This document shows positions 1 to 7,685 of a DNA stretch of 64,000 nucleotides, in pieces. Within the stretch, counting starts at the first letter, position 1. Each line of letters begins with the position of its first letter. Both the position numbers and the translations under genes were made by a program. Under the pieces are notes generated by a model. It searched no databases, had not been told where the DNA came from, and saw only the letters and a list, made by a program, of their open reading frames with translations. Source of the stretch: Acidimicrobiaceae bacterium (GTDB lineage: Bacteria; Actinomycetota; Acidimicrobiia; Acidimicrobiales; RAAP-2). The stretch is from NCBI GenBank assembly GCA_027314705.1, contig DAHVAJ010000016.1, positions 18,437-82,436 of the forward strand, read 5' to 3'.

Positions 1-351
1 GCCGTCGTCGGCCTCGTGCGTTCGTTGGCTCCCCAGCTCGCAGCGCAGGGGATCACCGTCAACGCCGTGTGCCCGAGCCTGGTCGACACGCCGCTGGTGG
101 CCGACGTGAGAGAGGTCCTCGACCGGAGCGGGTTCCCCCTCATCGACGCCGACACGGTCGCCGAGGCCGTCGTCGGCTGCCTTTCCGGCGAGGAGACCGG
201 ACAGGCCCTGGTGATCCAGGCCGGGCGCGAGCCGGTCCCGTTCCGCTTCGCCCGCCCTCCCGGTCCCCGGGTCGGCGGTCACCGCGGGGGCCTGCCGCCG
301 CCGGAGCTCACCGCCCACGACCAGGGCCGAGGCCCTTCCACCGCCCGGTAG
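1..351 (+). CDS. SDR family oxidoreductase, C-terminal part
   Basis: This is the C-terminal end of a short-chain dehydrogenase/reductase; the reading frame is open from base 1, so the start lies outside the window. The fragment carries the segment after the catalytic YxxxK: a helix ending in GITVNAVCPSLVDTPLV, which is the usual N-A-V-C-P-x-x-V-D-T-P run that forms the edge of the cofactor pocket. The last ~45 residues are Pro/Arg/Gly-rich and not family-like, so the true domain probably ends near GQALVIQAG. The nucleotide fold, catalytic Tyr/Lys and substrate are not visible. Confidence 0.85.
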   Translation, partial: AVVGLVRSLAPQLAAQGITVNAVCPSLVDTPLVADVREVLDRSGFPLIDADTVAEAVVGCLSGEETGQALVIQAGREPVPFRFARPPGPRVGGHRGGLPPPELTAHDQGRGPSTAR

Positions 352-385
352 GCCGGCGGGAGGGGACGGGCCTCGGCCGCCGGCC
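351..385. terminator. GC-rich hairpin between convergent genes
   Basis: A perfect 9-bp inverted repeat, GGCCGGCGG at 351-359 and CCGCCGGCC at 377-385 with a 17-nt loop, sits between the SDR stop codon and the convergent NlpC/P60 stop. There is no T-run, as is common in actinobacterial terminators. Its role as a bidirectional terminator is inferred from position. Confidence 0.4.
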
Positions 386-399
386 GGTGACCGGACGGC

Positions 400-1635
400 C
401 TAGCCCACCACCCGGCCGACGCCGACGAAGCCGCTGCCGGTCCGCACGCCGGTGATCCACACCGACGCCCCGGTGTAGGGCGCCTCGATCATCGAACCGC
501 CGCCCACGTACATGGCCACGTGGTCCGAGCCGCCCGGACCGTAGAACAGGAGGTCGCCGGGCTGGATGTCGGCCAGCGGGATGTGGGTGGTGTCGGCGTA
601 CTGCGCCCCCGAGTAGTGGGGGAGGCCGATCCCGACCTGAGCGTAGGCCCACTGCACGAGCCCCGAGCAGTCGAAGCCGGCCGGAGTGGTGCCGCCCCAG
701 ACGTAGGGCACGCCGATCTCCCGTTCGGCCGCCTGCACCGCTCCCGCTGCACCCGCGGCCAGCGGGGGAGGTGGTGCCGGGGGGATCGGCGCACTCCCGG
801 CCCCGCCCGACGATCCGCCGGACGGCCTCGAGCTCCCGCCACCGGGCGTCACGACCGCCGCGGTCTGGGCCGCCGCCTGGGCCGCCTGGGCCTGCTGGAG
901 TCGCTGGTTGAAGGCCGCCTGGGCCGCCTGGGCCGCCGCCGCTTCTGCGGCTGCCTTCTGCTGGGCCACCAGGTTCTGGATGGTGGCGTCGACGCTGGCC
1001 AGCGTGGCCTGGTCCTGCTGGGCCAGGGCCGACGCTTGCGACTGCGACTGGGTCAGGTTGTCCCTGGTCGCCTGGGCCTGGGCCTGCTGTTGCTCGAGCG
1101 AGGTCTGGGTGTCCTGGAGGTGGGCCTGGGCCGTGTGGAGGCGGGCGATGGTGGCCGTGACGTTGCCGGTGGCGATGGCCGAGTACTCGGAGCGGATCCC
1201 GCTCGTGTTCACGTTCGAGGTGAAGAGCTGGGTGTCGGTGCTGGTCGTCCCACTGCTCGTGTAGTCGGCGATGGCCTGGGTCCGGAGCTGGGCCTGGTCC
1301 TGGGCCACCTGCTGCTGGTCCTTGGCGAGCTCGGCCTTCGAGGCATCGATCTGGCCCTGCAGCTGTGAGAGCCGGTAGTCCGCTGCGGTGACCTGGCCGG
1401 TGAGCGCCTGGATCTGGGCCTCGTCGGCCTGGATCTTGGCGGTGATGGCGGCGGCCTGGGCGCGGGCGTTGGCGATGGGATCGGCGGAGGCCGGGCCCGC
1501 GGCCGGGAGCATCGAGGCTGCGACCCCCAGGGCCGAGGCCACGGCGACCATGCCGATCGACCGCCTCGAGGGGGCCGTGTCACTGGTTCGGCGGGCACCT
1601 GGCTCGGACGTCGAGGACGGCTCGGCGTGAGTCAT
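400..1635 (-). CDS. Secreted NlpC/P60 peptidoglycan hydrolase with coiled coil
   Basis: A cell-wall hydrolase of the C40 (NlpC/P60) family, which cleaves stem-peptide bonds in peptidoglycan outside the cell. A twin-Arg-flanked hydrophobic segment (RRSIGMVAVASALGVAAS, ending PASA) is a signal peptide. A long Ala/Gln-rich coiled coil follows, then a Gly/Pro/Ser linker, then the C-terminal NlpC/P60 domain with the catalytic Cys in FDCSGLVQWAY and the His in GSDHVAMYVGG. This layout resembles mycobacterial Rip-type and PcsB-type hydrolases, in which the coiled coil controls activity and docks to division machinery. An upstream in-frame ATG exists at 1650; I prefer 1635 because AAGGG lies 7 nt before it. 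It is convergent with the SDR fragment. Confidence 0.9.
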   Translation of the reverse strand: MTHAEPSSTSEPGARRTSDTAPSRRSIGMVAVASALGVAASMLPAAGPASADPIANARAQAAAITAKIQADEAQIQALTGQVTAADYRLSQLQGQIDASKAELAKDQQQVAQDQAQLRTQAIADYTSSGTTSTDTQLFTSNVNTSGIRSEYSAIATGNVTATIARLHTAQAHLQDTQTSLEQQQAQAQATRDNLTQSQSQASALAQQDQATLASVDATIQNLVAQQKAAAEAAAAQAAQAAFNQRLQQAQAAQAAAQTAAVVTPGGGSSRPSGGSSGGAGSAPIPPAPPPPLAAGAAGAVQAAEREIGVPYVWGGTTPAGFDCSGLVQWAYAQVGIGLPHYSGAQYADTTHIPLADIQPGDLLFYGPGGSDHVAMYVGGGSMIEAPYTGASVWITGVRTGSGFVGVGRVVG

Positions 1636-1814
1636 ACGGGGACCCTTCATAGTCGCTCGCCGCCCTCACGGCAAGGACCCCCCGGCAAATACAGGTGTTG
1701 AACAGGGACGTTGTCTGAGGTCGTCCGCCGATCCCCCGGGACCGGCCCGGCAGGCCGGTCCCCCTCCCCGCCGGGCGACCCCGATCCCAGGCCCTCGTCG
1801 ACGGGCGTGCGCGG

Positions 1815-1820
1815 TAGGGT
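1815..1820 (+). promoter_or_regulatory. -10 element TAGGGT, leaderless-type
   Basis: TAGGGT ends 7 nt before the ATG at 1828, placing the expected transcription start on the start codon. It also argues for 1828 rather than the in-frame ATG at 1711. Confidence 0.55.
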
Positions 1821-1827
1821 CCGGCCC

Positions 1828-2520
1828 ATGGGCCGACACATCGAGTTCCCGAGCAACGGTTCCAGCGCGGCCGGCTACCTGGCCGAACCGGCCGGGGGCG
1901 CCACCGGCACCATCGGGGTGCTGGTCATCCAGGAGTGGTGGGGCCTCATCGGCCAGATCGAGCGCACCTGCGACCGCTTCGCCGAGGCCGGGTTCACCGC
2001 GCTGGCCCCGGACCTCTACCACGGAGTCACCGTGCCCCTCACCGAGCCCGACGGGGCGGCCAAGGAGATGATGGCGCTGCGCATGGACGGCGCGGCGAAG
2101 GACCTCGGCGGCGCGGTCGACGAGTTGCTGGGGCGGACGGAGCGCGCCGCGGTGGGTGTCGTCGGCTTCTGCATGGGCGGCGGGCTCGCACTCGTGCTCG
2201 CCTGTCAGCGACCGGACGCGGTAGGGGCGGTCGTGCCCGCCTATGGCGTGATCCCCTGGCCCGACGCCCGGCCCGACTACGCGGCCCTCGCCGGAGCCGT
2301 CCTCGGGCACGTCGCCGAGCTGGACGAGTCGTTCACGCCGGCCATGGCCCGGGAGCTCGAAGCCGAGCTTGCCGGTCTCGGCAAGGACGTGGTCTTCCAC
2401 GTGTACCCCGGTACGCATCACGCCTTCTTCAACGAGGACCGGCCCGAGGTTCACGATCCGGCCGCTGCCGCCCTGCTCTGGGACCGGACGGTCGCCTTCT
2501 TGCGCGAGCGTCTGGACTGA
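1828..2520 (+). CDS. Dienelactone hydrolase family protein
   Basis: An alpha/beta hydrolase of the dienelactone hydrolase (carboxymethylenebutenolidase) family, 230 aa as expected for a single domain. The nucleophile is Cys115 in GFCMGGG, as in DLH and unlike serine esterases. The conserved Glu36 lies in QEWWGL, and the catalytic His is in YPGTHHAFFNED (about 197-198). Family members open lactone rings in chlorocatechol-type degradation, but many actinobacterial homologues have unassigned substrates, and no ring-cleavage genes are nearby. The start is set by the -10 element at 1815-1820; an upstream in-frame ATG gives a Pro/Arg-rich extension unlike the family. The next gene starts 6 nt after its stop. 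Confidence 0.9.
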   Translation: MGRHIEFPSNGSSAAGYLAEPAGGATGTIGVLVIQEWWGLIGQIERTCDRFAEAGFTALAPDLYHGVTVPLTEPDGAAKEMMALRMDGAAKDLGGAVDELLGRTERAAVGVVGFCMGGGLALVLACQRPDAVGAVVPAYGVIPWPDARPDYAALAGAVLGHVAELDESFTPAMARELEAELAGLGKDVVFHVYPGTHHAFFNEDRPEVHDPAAAALLWDRTVAFLRERLD

Positions 2521-2526
2521 ATCCCG

Positions 2527-3777
2527 GTGAAGGTGCCGGGTCCGGTGGGGGAGTACCTCACGCTCGGACTGCGCCTCGGCCGCCACGTCGACGGTCTCGT
2601 CGACGCCTACTACGGGCCGCCCGACCTGGCCGCGTCCGTCGCCTCCGAGCCGGTGGTCCCCGCCGGCCGACTCGCTGCCGACGCCCGTGAGCTGCTCGCC
2701 GGGGTCACCGGCGGCCGGTCCCTCGGCCCCGGAGAGGGGCAGGATGCGCCGTCACGCCGACGGTGGCTGATCGCCCAGCTCGAGGGCCTGGCCATGACGG
2801 CCGCGCGGTTGGCCGGGGAGCGGATCGCCTACGAGGACGAGGTGGAGGCCTGCTACGGGGTCCGTCCGGTCCGGGTCGACGACGGGGTCTTCGCCGCCGC
2901 CCACCGCCGACTGGCCGAGGTGCTGCCCGGGGACGGCCCGCTGGCCGGGCGGCTCATCGCCTGGCGCGAGTCCCACGCCGTGCCCGTCGACGTCCTCGGC
3001 GCAGCCGTGCGCGTGCTGGCCGAGGACCTACGCGAGCGCACGCGGGCGCTCTTCGGACTGCCCGACGGTGAACACGTCGACTTCGAGCTCGTCACCGGCC
3101 AGCCCTGGGCCGGATTCAACTACTACCTCGGCGACCTCCGCAGCCGGGTGGCGGTCAACACCGACCTTCCGGTGCTGTCGCTCGGGCTCGCCCACCTGGT
3201 GGCCCACGAGGCCTATCCGGGCCACCACACCGAGCACACCAGGAAGGAGGTCGGCCTGGTCCGCGGCCGGCGGTGGTGGGAGGAGTCGATCTTCCTGGTC
3301 GGGACGCCCCAGTGCCTGCTGGCCGAGGGGCTGGCCGACCTCGGTCTCGAGGTGGTCCTCGGTCGTCGGCCCGAGGAGCACGTGGCCGCCCACCTGCGTC
3401 CGCTGGGCGTCCGCTACGACCCCGAGGTCGTGGCCGCCGTGGTCGACGCCGGTGAGGCGCTCGGAGCCGTCCGCCAGAACGCCGCGTTCCGGCTCCACGT
3501 CGACGGGGCCGATCCCGGGACCGTCGCCTCCGAGGTGGCCCGTTGGGGCCTGCTACCCCCGGACCGCGCGGCCAAGACGGTCGAGTTCCTGACCCATCCG
3601 ACGTGGCGGGCCTACCTGACCTGCTACGTGGAGGGCCTGCCCCTGTGTCGGGCCTTCGTCGCCGGCGATCCGGCCCGGTTCGCACGGCTGCTGGGTGAGC
3701 AGCTCACGCCGGGCGACCTGGCCGACCAGGTCGCCCGGGACGCCGCCGCACCCGGGACGCCGCCGCACCGCGGCTGA
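2527..3777 (+). CDS. DUF885-like zinc-dependent peptidase
   Basis: A 416-aa protein with the motif VAHEAYPGHHTEH, matching the HExxPGHH signature of the DUF885 family, a gluzincin-like group of presumed metallopeptidases in which the two His and a downstream Glu bind zinc. A further Glu-containing helix (WWEESIFLVG) follows, and LLAEGLADLG may supply the third ligand. It is shorter than typical DUF885 proteins (about 550 aa) and has no signal peptide, so it is probably cytoplasmic. The GTG start follows the dienelactone hydrolase stop by 6 nt, so the two are likely co-transcribed. The substrate is unknown. Confidence 0.8.
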   Translation: MKVPGPVGEYLTLGLRLGRHVDGLVDAYYGPPDLAASVASEPVVPAGRLAADARELLAGVTGGRSLGPGEGQDAPSRRRWLIAQLEGLAMTAARLAGERIAYEDEVEACYGVRPVRVDDGVFAAAHRRLAEVLPGDGPLAGRLIAWRESHAVPVDVLGAAVRVLAEDLRERTRALFGLPDGEHVDFELVTGQPWAGFNYYLGDLRSRVAVNTDLPVLSLGLAHLVAHEAYPGHHTEHTRKEVGLVRGRRWWEESIFLVGTPQCLLAEGLADLGLEVVLGRRPEEHVAAHLRPLGVRYDPEVVAAVVDAGEALGAVRQNAAFRLHVDGADPGTVASEVARWGLLPPDRAAKTVEFLTHPTWRAYLTCYVEGLPLCRAFVAGDPARFARLLGEQLTPGDLADQVARDAAAPGTPPHRG

Positions 3778-3823
3778 GCGACCACGCCCGGCCGCCGGTT
3801 TGGGTCCTGTGTACCCGGGGCCG

Positions 3824-3829
3824 TACGAT
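3824..3829 (+). promoter_or_regulatory. -10 element TACGAT, leaderless-type
   Basis: TACGAT ends 6 nt before the ATG at 3836, placing the transcription start at or beside the A of the start codon. Confidence 0.5.
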
Positions 3830-3835
3830 CGGCCC

Positions 3836-4774
3836 ATGTCCGAACGCTCCCGCACCCTTCCCCGCCGATCGTGTATGTCCTCGCCCGGCTCGAACGAGCG
3901 GTTCCTGGCCAAGGCGCCGACGGTGCCGGCCGACATGAGCTTCCTCGACCTCGAGGACTCGGTCGCCCCGCTCGAGAAGGAGGCGGCCCGGGCCAAGGTG
4001 GTCGGGGCCGTCCGCGACCTGCCGTGGGACGACCGGGTTCTCTGCGTGCGCATCAACGCCTGGGACACCGAGTGGACCTACGGTGACGTCATCGAGGTCG
4101 TCTCCAACGCAGGGCCGCGCCTCGATGAGCTCATGCTGCCGAAGGTCCAGTCGGCCGCCGAGGTCGTCGCCCTCGACCTGCTGCTCGCCCAGGTGGAGAA
4201 GAGGAGCGGCCTCCCGGTCGGGCACATCGGGATCGAGGCCCAGATCGAGACGACCCGGGGCCTCATCAACGTCGAGGAGATCTGCGCCGCCTCGCCCCGT
4301 CTCGAGACGATCATCTTCGGGCCGGCGGACTTCGCCGCGTCCATGGAGATGCCGGTGCTCACCGGCGGGGTGTCCATCCCCGAGTATCCCGGCGACCACT
4401 TCAACTACGTCTTCTCGAAGATCCTGATGGCCGGCCGGGCCAACGGGCTCCAGGTCATCGACGGCCCCTTCCTCAAGATCCGGGAGCTCGACGCCCTGCG
4501 CGAGTTCTCGCAGCGGACCCGGGTGCTCGGTTACGACGGCAAGTGGGCGCTCACCCCCGACCAGGTCGGCGTGCTGAACGAGGTGTACTCGCCCACCCAG
4601 GAGCAGTTCGACAGGGCCTGGGACATCCTCGACGCCTACGCCAAGGCCACCGAGCAGGATCGGACGGGGGCGGTCATGTTCGGCGACGAGATGATCGACG
4701 AGGCCTCGCGCAAGATGGCCACCAAGTTCGTCACCCGCGGCGAGCGGGCCGGGCTCGGCCGCTCGGCCGGCTGA
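3836..4774 (+). CDS. mcl: Malyl-CoA / beta-methylmalyl-CoA lyase (HpcH/HpaI-CitE family)
   Basis: A 312-aa CoA-ester lyase of the CitE-like group. It contains FLDLEDSVAP (37-45, Mg-binding acid), VRIN (Arg72), a long motif around IEAQIET (Glu138), FGPADFAASM (Asp165) and a C-terminal GYDGKWALTPDQ, all characteristic of the Mcl1 branch that splits L-malyl-CoA or beta-methylmalyl-CoA into glyoxylate plus acetyl- or propionyl-CoA. The next genes encode a methylsuccinyl-CoA dehydrogenase-like ACAD and a MaoC hydratase, the two steps that make beta-methylmalyl-CoA in the ethylmalonyl-CoA pathway; this supports that assignment over citrate lyase. The start is chosen from the -10 spacing. Family assignment is firm; the exact substrate is inferred. 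Confidence 0.82.
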   Translation: MSERSRTLPRRSCMSSPGSNERFLAKAPTVPADMSFLDLEDSVAPLEKEAARAKVVGAVRDLPWDDRVLCVRINAWDTEWTYGDVIEVVSNAGPRLDELMLPKVQSAAEVVALDLLLAQVEKRSGLPVGHIGIEAQIETTRGLINVEEICAASPRLETIIFGPADFAASMEMPVLTGGVSIPEYPGDHFNYVFSKILMAGRANGLQVIDGPFLKIRELDALREFSQRTRVLGYDGKWALTPDQVGVLNEVYSPTQEQFDRAWDILDAYAKATEQDRTGAVMFGDEMIDEASRKMATKFVTRGERAGLGRSAG

Positions 4775-4795
4775 GACCGGCCGGTCGGCCGGGGA

Positions 4796-6412
4796 TCAGC
4801 CGGCGGCCATCAGGCGTCGGGCGATGACCTTGAGGCAGAGCGTCTCGTCGGCCCCCTCGAAGATGGAGAGCACCCGGGCATCGACGAAGTACCGGCTCAC
4901 CGGGAACTCCTCGGCGTACCCCATCCCGCCGTGGATCTGCAGCGCCTCGCGGGTGACCCACTCGGCGGCCCGGCACACGTAGGCCTTGATCATCGAGGCC
5001 TCGAGGGTGCCCTCGCCCTTCGACATGAGCCGGGCCACCTCGTAGGAGAACTGCCGTGACGCCTGGATGAGGACGGCCATCCTGGCCAGCTTTGCCCGGG
5101 TCAGCTGGTACTCGACGATGGGCTCGCCGAAGACGACCCGGTTGCGGGCGTAGTCCAGGGCGGCCTCGTAGGCCGCCTGCATGACTCCGAGGGCCCGTGC
5201 CGCGGTCTGGAGCCGGCCATTCTCGAAGCCCTGCATCTGCAGGTAGAAGCCCTTGCCCAGACCGTCGGTCCCGCCGACGAGGTTGGCGTCGGGGACGAAC
5301 CAGTCCTCGAAGGCGACCTCGTAGGAGTGCATGCCCCGGTAGCCGAGGGTGTCGATGGCCCGGCCCTCCATCCGCCCGGCACCGCCCGGCCGCCCGTCGG
5401 CCCCCGGCTCCTGGGTGAAGAGGAACCCGTGCCCGTCAGCCCGGGGTTTGGGCACCAGGAAGAGCGACAGGCCCCGGTGGCTTCGCGAACGGTCGGGGTC
5501 GGTGCGGGCCAGCAGCAGCAGGACGTCGGCCCGGGCCGCGAAGGTGCACCAGGTCTTCACGCCGTTGACCAGCCACCCCCCACCGACTCGGGTGGCCGAG
5601 GTGACGAGGCCGGCGACGTCGGAGCCGTAGTCGGGCTCGGTCACGGCCACGGCCCCCATGACCTCGGCGCTGGCCAGCTTGGGGAGCCACTCCCGCTTCT
5701 GGTCCTCGGTGCCCCCGTGGACGATGGCCCGGGTGAGGATCTCGGGCCGTGTGATGAGGGAGCCGCCGGCCCCGAGCGATCCCCAGGCGAGCTCCTCGGT
5801 GGCCACGACCATTCCCAGGTAGTCGGACTCGCCGCCGGTGGCGAAGCCGCCGTACTCCTCGGGGACGGACATGCCGAAGCCGCCCATTTCGGCCAGGCCC
5901 GAGATGATCTCCTCGGGGATGTCGGTGTTGGCCCGGTGGATGTGCTCGGCCCGGGGCCGGATCTCCTGCTCGGCGAAGCGGTGGAAGGTCTCGCGGACCA
6001 GCTCGAAGTCGGGGTCGAGGTGGCGCGGGCCCTCGGTCTCGGCCAGGGAGGCGAGGAACGCCGGGTGGCGGTAGGTGGCCACGAACCCCTCGGCCGGGGC
6101 CAGCCAGTCGGCGGTCACGCCCCATTCGGCACTCCGGCCCACGGTGCGGGCGGCCAGGTCGCCGAGGGCGTCGGCGGCGAAGGCGCAGGCGATGCCGGCC
6201 TCGACCTCGCCCCGGGCGCCGTAGGCCAGTGCGGCCTGGGCGGTGCGCACGGCGGCGGCGGCGTGGGAGACGTCGTAGGCCAGGACCTGGGCCAGGTCGG
6301 GTCCCCCGGCGGCCTCGACGGCGCCGATCCCGGCGTCGACGACGGACCGGGCCACGGCGACGGCCGCGGCGGCCGCGTCCAGGTCAGGGGTGGGGCGGGT
6401 GTCGGTGGTCAC
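4796..6412 (-). CDS. mcd: Acyl-CoA dehydrogenase with N-terminal extension, methylsuccinyl-CoA dehydrogenase-like
   Basis: A 538-aa FAD-dependent acyl-CoA dehydrogenase. The first ~140 residues are an Ala-rich helical extension absent from ordinary ACADs (~380 aa) but typical of (2S)-methylsuccinyl-CoA dehydrogenase, which is also about 550 aa. Diagnostic stretches are AVTEPDYGSDVAGL, IDTLGYRGMHSYEV, RLQTAARALGVMQAA, LQIHGGMGYAEEFPVSR and LSIFEGADE, whose Glu is at the usual catalytic-base position. It would oxidise methylsuccinyl-CoA to mesaconyl-CoA. Its GTG start overlaps the upstream methyltransferase stop by 4 bp (GTGA), so the pair is translationally coupled. It is convergent with the CoA lyase. 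An isovaleryl/isobutyryl-type substrate cannot be excluded without a tree. Confidence 0.83.
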   Translation of the reverse strand: MTTDTRPTPDLDAAAAAVAVARSVVDAGIGAVEAAGGPDLAQVLAYDVSHAAAAVRTAQAALAYGARGEVEAGIACAFAADALGDLAARTVGRSAEWGVTADWLAPAEGFVATYRHPAFLASLAETEGPRHLDPDFELVRETFHRFAEQEIRPRAEHIHRANTDIPEEIISGLAEMGGFGMSVPEEYGGFATGGESDYLGMVVATEELAWGSLGAGGSLITRPEILTRAIVHGGTEDQKREWLPKLASAEVMGAVAVTEPDYGSDVAGLVTSATRVGGGWLVNGVKTWCTFAARADVLLLLARTDPDRSRSHRGLSLFLVPKPRADGHGFLFTQEPGADGRPGGAGRMEGRAIDTLGYRGMHSYEVAFEDWFVPDANLVGGTDGLGKGFYLQMQGFENGRLQTAARALGVMQAAYEAALDYARNRVVFGEPIVEYQLTRAKLARMAVLIQASRQFSYEVARLMSKGEGTLEASMIKAYVCRAAEWVTREALQIHGGMGYAEEFPVSRYFVDARVLSIFEGADETLCLKVIARRLMAAG

Positions 6413-7119
6413 GCCCCAGAGGTTACCGACCCGCCCGCCGGGCCGGGCAGGGTACCGGGAGCGGTCGTTCCGCCGCCCGAGGGGACCTGGCCCACCACGG
6501 TGACCAGCGGGGGAAGCACGACGGGGTCGTCACCGGGGTGGACCCCGGTCAGCACCTCGAGGTAGTCGGCCACGGGTCCCGAGCCGACTCCGGCCGGTGC
6601 CTCGGCCCAGGCGTCGACGAGGGTGACGCCCGCGGCGCGGACGAGCGAGGGGAGGAGGGCCCCCACGTCGGGGTGCCGGGCGTCGGGCATCGAGAAGGGC
6701 CGACCGCCGACGCGTCCGGCCGAGGTGATCGGCTCCTGGGCGACCACCCACCCGCCGGGACGCACGGCCCGGACCATGCGGTCGAGGACCCGTGCCGGGT
6801 CCACCACGTGGAGGAGGAGGAAGCGGCAGAAGGCGAGGTCGACCGGCTCGGGCAGGCGCAGGTCCTCGCCGGCCTGGGTGACGGCCAGGACCTGGCTGTG
6901 GGCGGCGGCGACCTCGGCCACCTCGTCGCGGGCACGGGGGTCGCTGTCGACGGCGTAGACCCGGCCGTCGCGACCGACGAGCTCGGCGAGGGCCACCGAG
7001 ACGTCGCCCCCTCCGGCCCCGACGTCGACGCACGTCCACCCCGGCCCGATGCCGAGGCGGTCGAGGGCGGTGACCAGCGGCCGCCGGTAGACGTCGTCCC
7101 TCAGACCGCGGAGCTCCAC
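6409..7119 (-). CDS. Class I SAM-dependent methyltransferase
   Basis: A 236-aa Rossmann-fold methyltransferase. Motif I is VDVGAGGGDVSVALAE, followed by YAVDSDPRAR (acid binding the SAM ribose), LPEPVDLAFCRFLLLHV (motif IV/V region) and RPGGWVVAQEPI (post-motif). It resembles small-molecule methyltransferases of the UbiE/ArsM type rather than DNA or rRNA enzymes; the substrate cannot be read from sequence. It is the first gene of a two-gene unit with the dehydrogenase at 4796-6412, overlapping it by 4 bp. The GTG start lies 6 nt downstream of a TAACGT -10 element, implying a leaderless mRNA. Confidence 0.88.
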   Translation of the reverse strand: MELRGLRDDVYRRPLVTALDRLGIGPGWTCVDVGAGGGDVSVALAELVGRDGRVYAVDSDPRARDEVAEVAAAHSQVLAVTQAGEDLRLPEPVDLAFCRFLLLHVVDPARVLDRMVRAVRPGGWVVAQEPITSAGRVGGRPFSMPDARHPDVGALLPSLVRAAGVTLVDAWAEAPAGVGSGPVADYLEVLTGVHPGDDPVVLPPLVTVVGQVPSGGGTTAPGTLPGPAGGSVTSGA

Positions 7120-7125
7120 GTCTGC

Positions 7126-7131
7126 ACGTTA
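7126..7131 (-). promoter_or_regulatory. -10 element TAACGT, leaderless-type
   Basis: On the minus strand TAACGT ends 6 nt before the GTG at 7119 of the methyltransferase-dehydrogenase unit. Confidence 0.5.
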
Positions 7132-7179
7132 CCGGCCGGTGCGGCGCCGACCCCGTCCGGCGCCCGTCCGGCCAGCCGG

Positions 7180-7185
7180 TAGCCT
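7180..7185 (+). promoter_or_regulatory. -10 element TAGCCT, leaderless-type
   Basis: TAGCCT ends 7 nt before the GTG at 7193, and is divergent from the minus-strand -10 at 7126-7131, so the two start regions sit back to back. Confidence 0.5.
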
Positions 7186-7192
7186 CCGGGAC

Positions 7193-7624
7193 GTGAAGGT
7201 GACCATGATGCTGTGCGACTCCGCCCAGGTGGCCGACGGGAAGCTCTACCTCCTGGGCGGCGGGTGGAGCATGACCGGCCCCGATCCCGTCCCCTCGGCC
7301 ATCGCCCTCAAGATCGACGTGGGCTGGCACGAGGCCGAGGACGCCCACCACTGGGAGCTCTTCCTGGAGGACGCCGATGGCGCCCCGGTGCTGGTGGACA
7401 CCGCCGAGGGCCAGCAGCCGATCGAGGTGCGGGGCGAATTCACCGTCGGTCGCCCGCCCGGCATCCCCGAGGGGTCGCCGATCGACGTGGCCCTGGCCGT
7501 CAACCTCGGACCCCTGCCGCTCCCACCGGGGAGGCGGTACACGTGGCGCATGTCCATCGACGGCGACTCCCATCCCGACTGGGTGCTGGCCTTCACCACC
7601 CGCCCGGCTCCCGACCCGGCCTGA
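7193..7624 (+). CDS. Conserved hypothetical protein, DUF6941-like
   Basis: A 143-aa soluble protein starting KVTMMLCDSAQVADGKLYLLGGGWS. This opening is conserved in a family of small actinobacterial proteins that I associate with DUF6941, though I cannot check the profile. It looks all-beta: alternating hydrophobic strands (ALKIDVGW, HHWELFLEDADG, RYTWRMSIDG) and no membrane segment, Cys pair or catalytic motif. The GTG start is set by the -10 element 7 nt upstream. It lies in the same direction as the MaoC gene 60 bp downstream. No function can be assigned. Confidence 0.75.
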   Translation: MKVTMMLCDSAQVADGKLYLLGGGWSMTGPDPVPSAIALKIDVGWHEAEDAHHWELFLEDADGAPVLVDTAEGQQPIEVRGEFTVGRPPGIPEGSPIDVALAVNLGPLPLPPGRRYTWRMSIDGDSHPDWVLAFTTRPAPDPA

Positions 7625-7672
7625 GGGACCGGGTGGACGCGGCCGCTCTGGACGGGGGTCCCGGGCCCGGGC

Positions 7673-7678
7673 TACACC
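7673..7678 (+). promoter_or_regulatory. -10-like element TACACC, leaderless-type
   Basis: TACACC (lacking the final T) ends 7 nt before the GTG at 7686 and favours that start over the in-frame GTG at 7680. Confidence 0.35.
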
Positions 7679-7685
7679 TGTGTCC

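Noticed and set aside
1651..1827. c-di-AMP (ydaO) riboswitch upstream of the NlpC/P60 gene
   Set aside because: Such riboswitches often precede actinobacterial wall hydrolases, but the 177-bp gap lacks the conserved GA-rich core and fold.
4768..4802. Inverted repeat CGGCTGA/TCAGCCG spanning the stop codons of the convergent lyase and dehydrogenase genes
   Set aside because: The arms coincide with similar Ala-Gly-stop codons of both genes; too weak to call a terminator.
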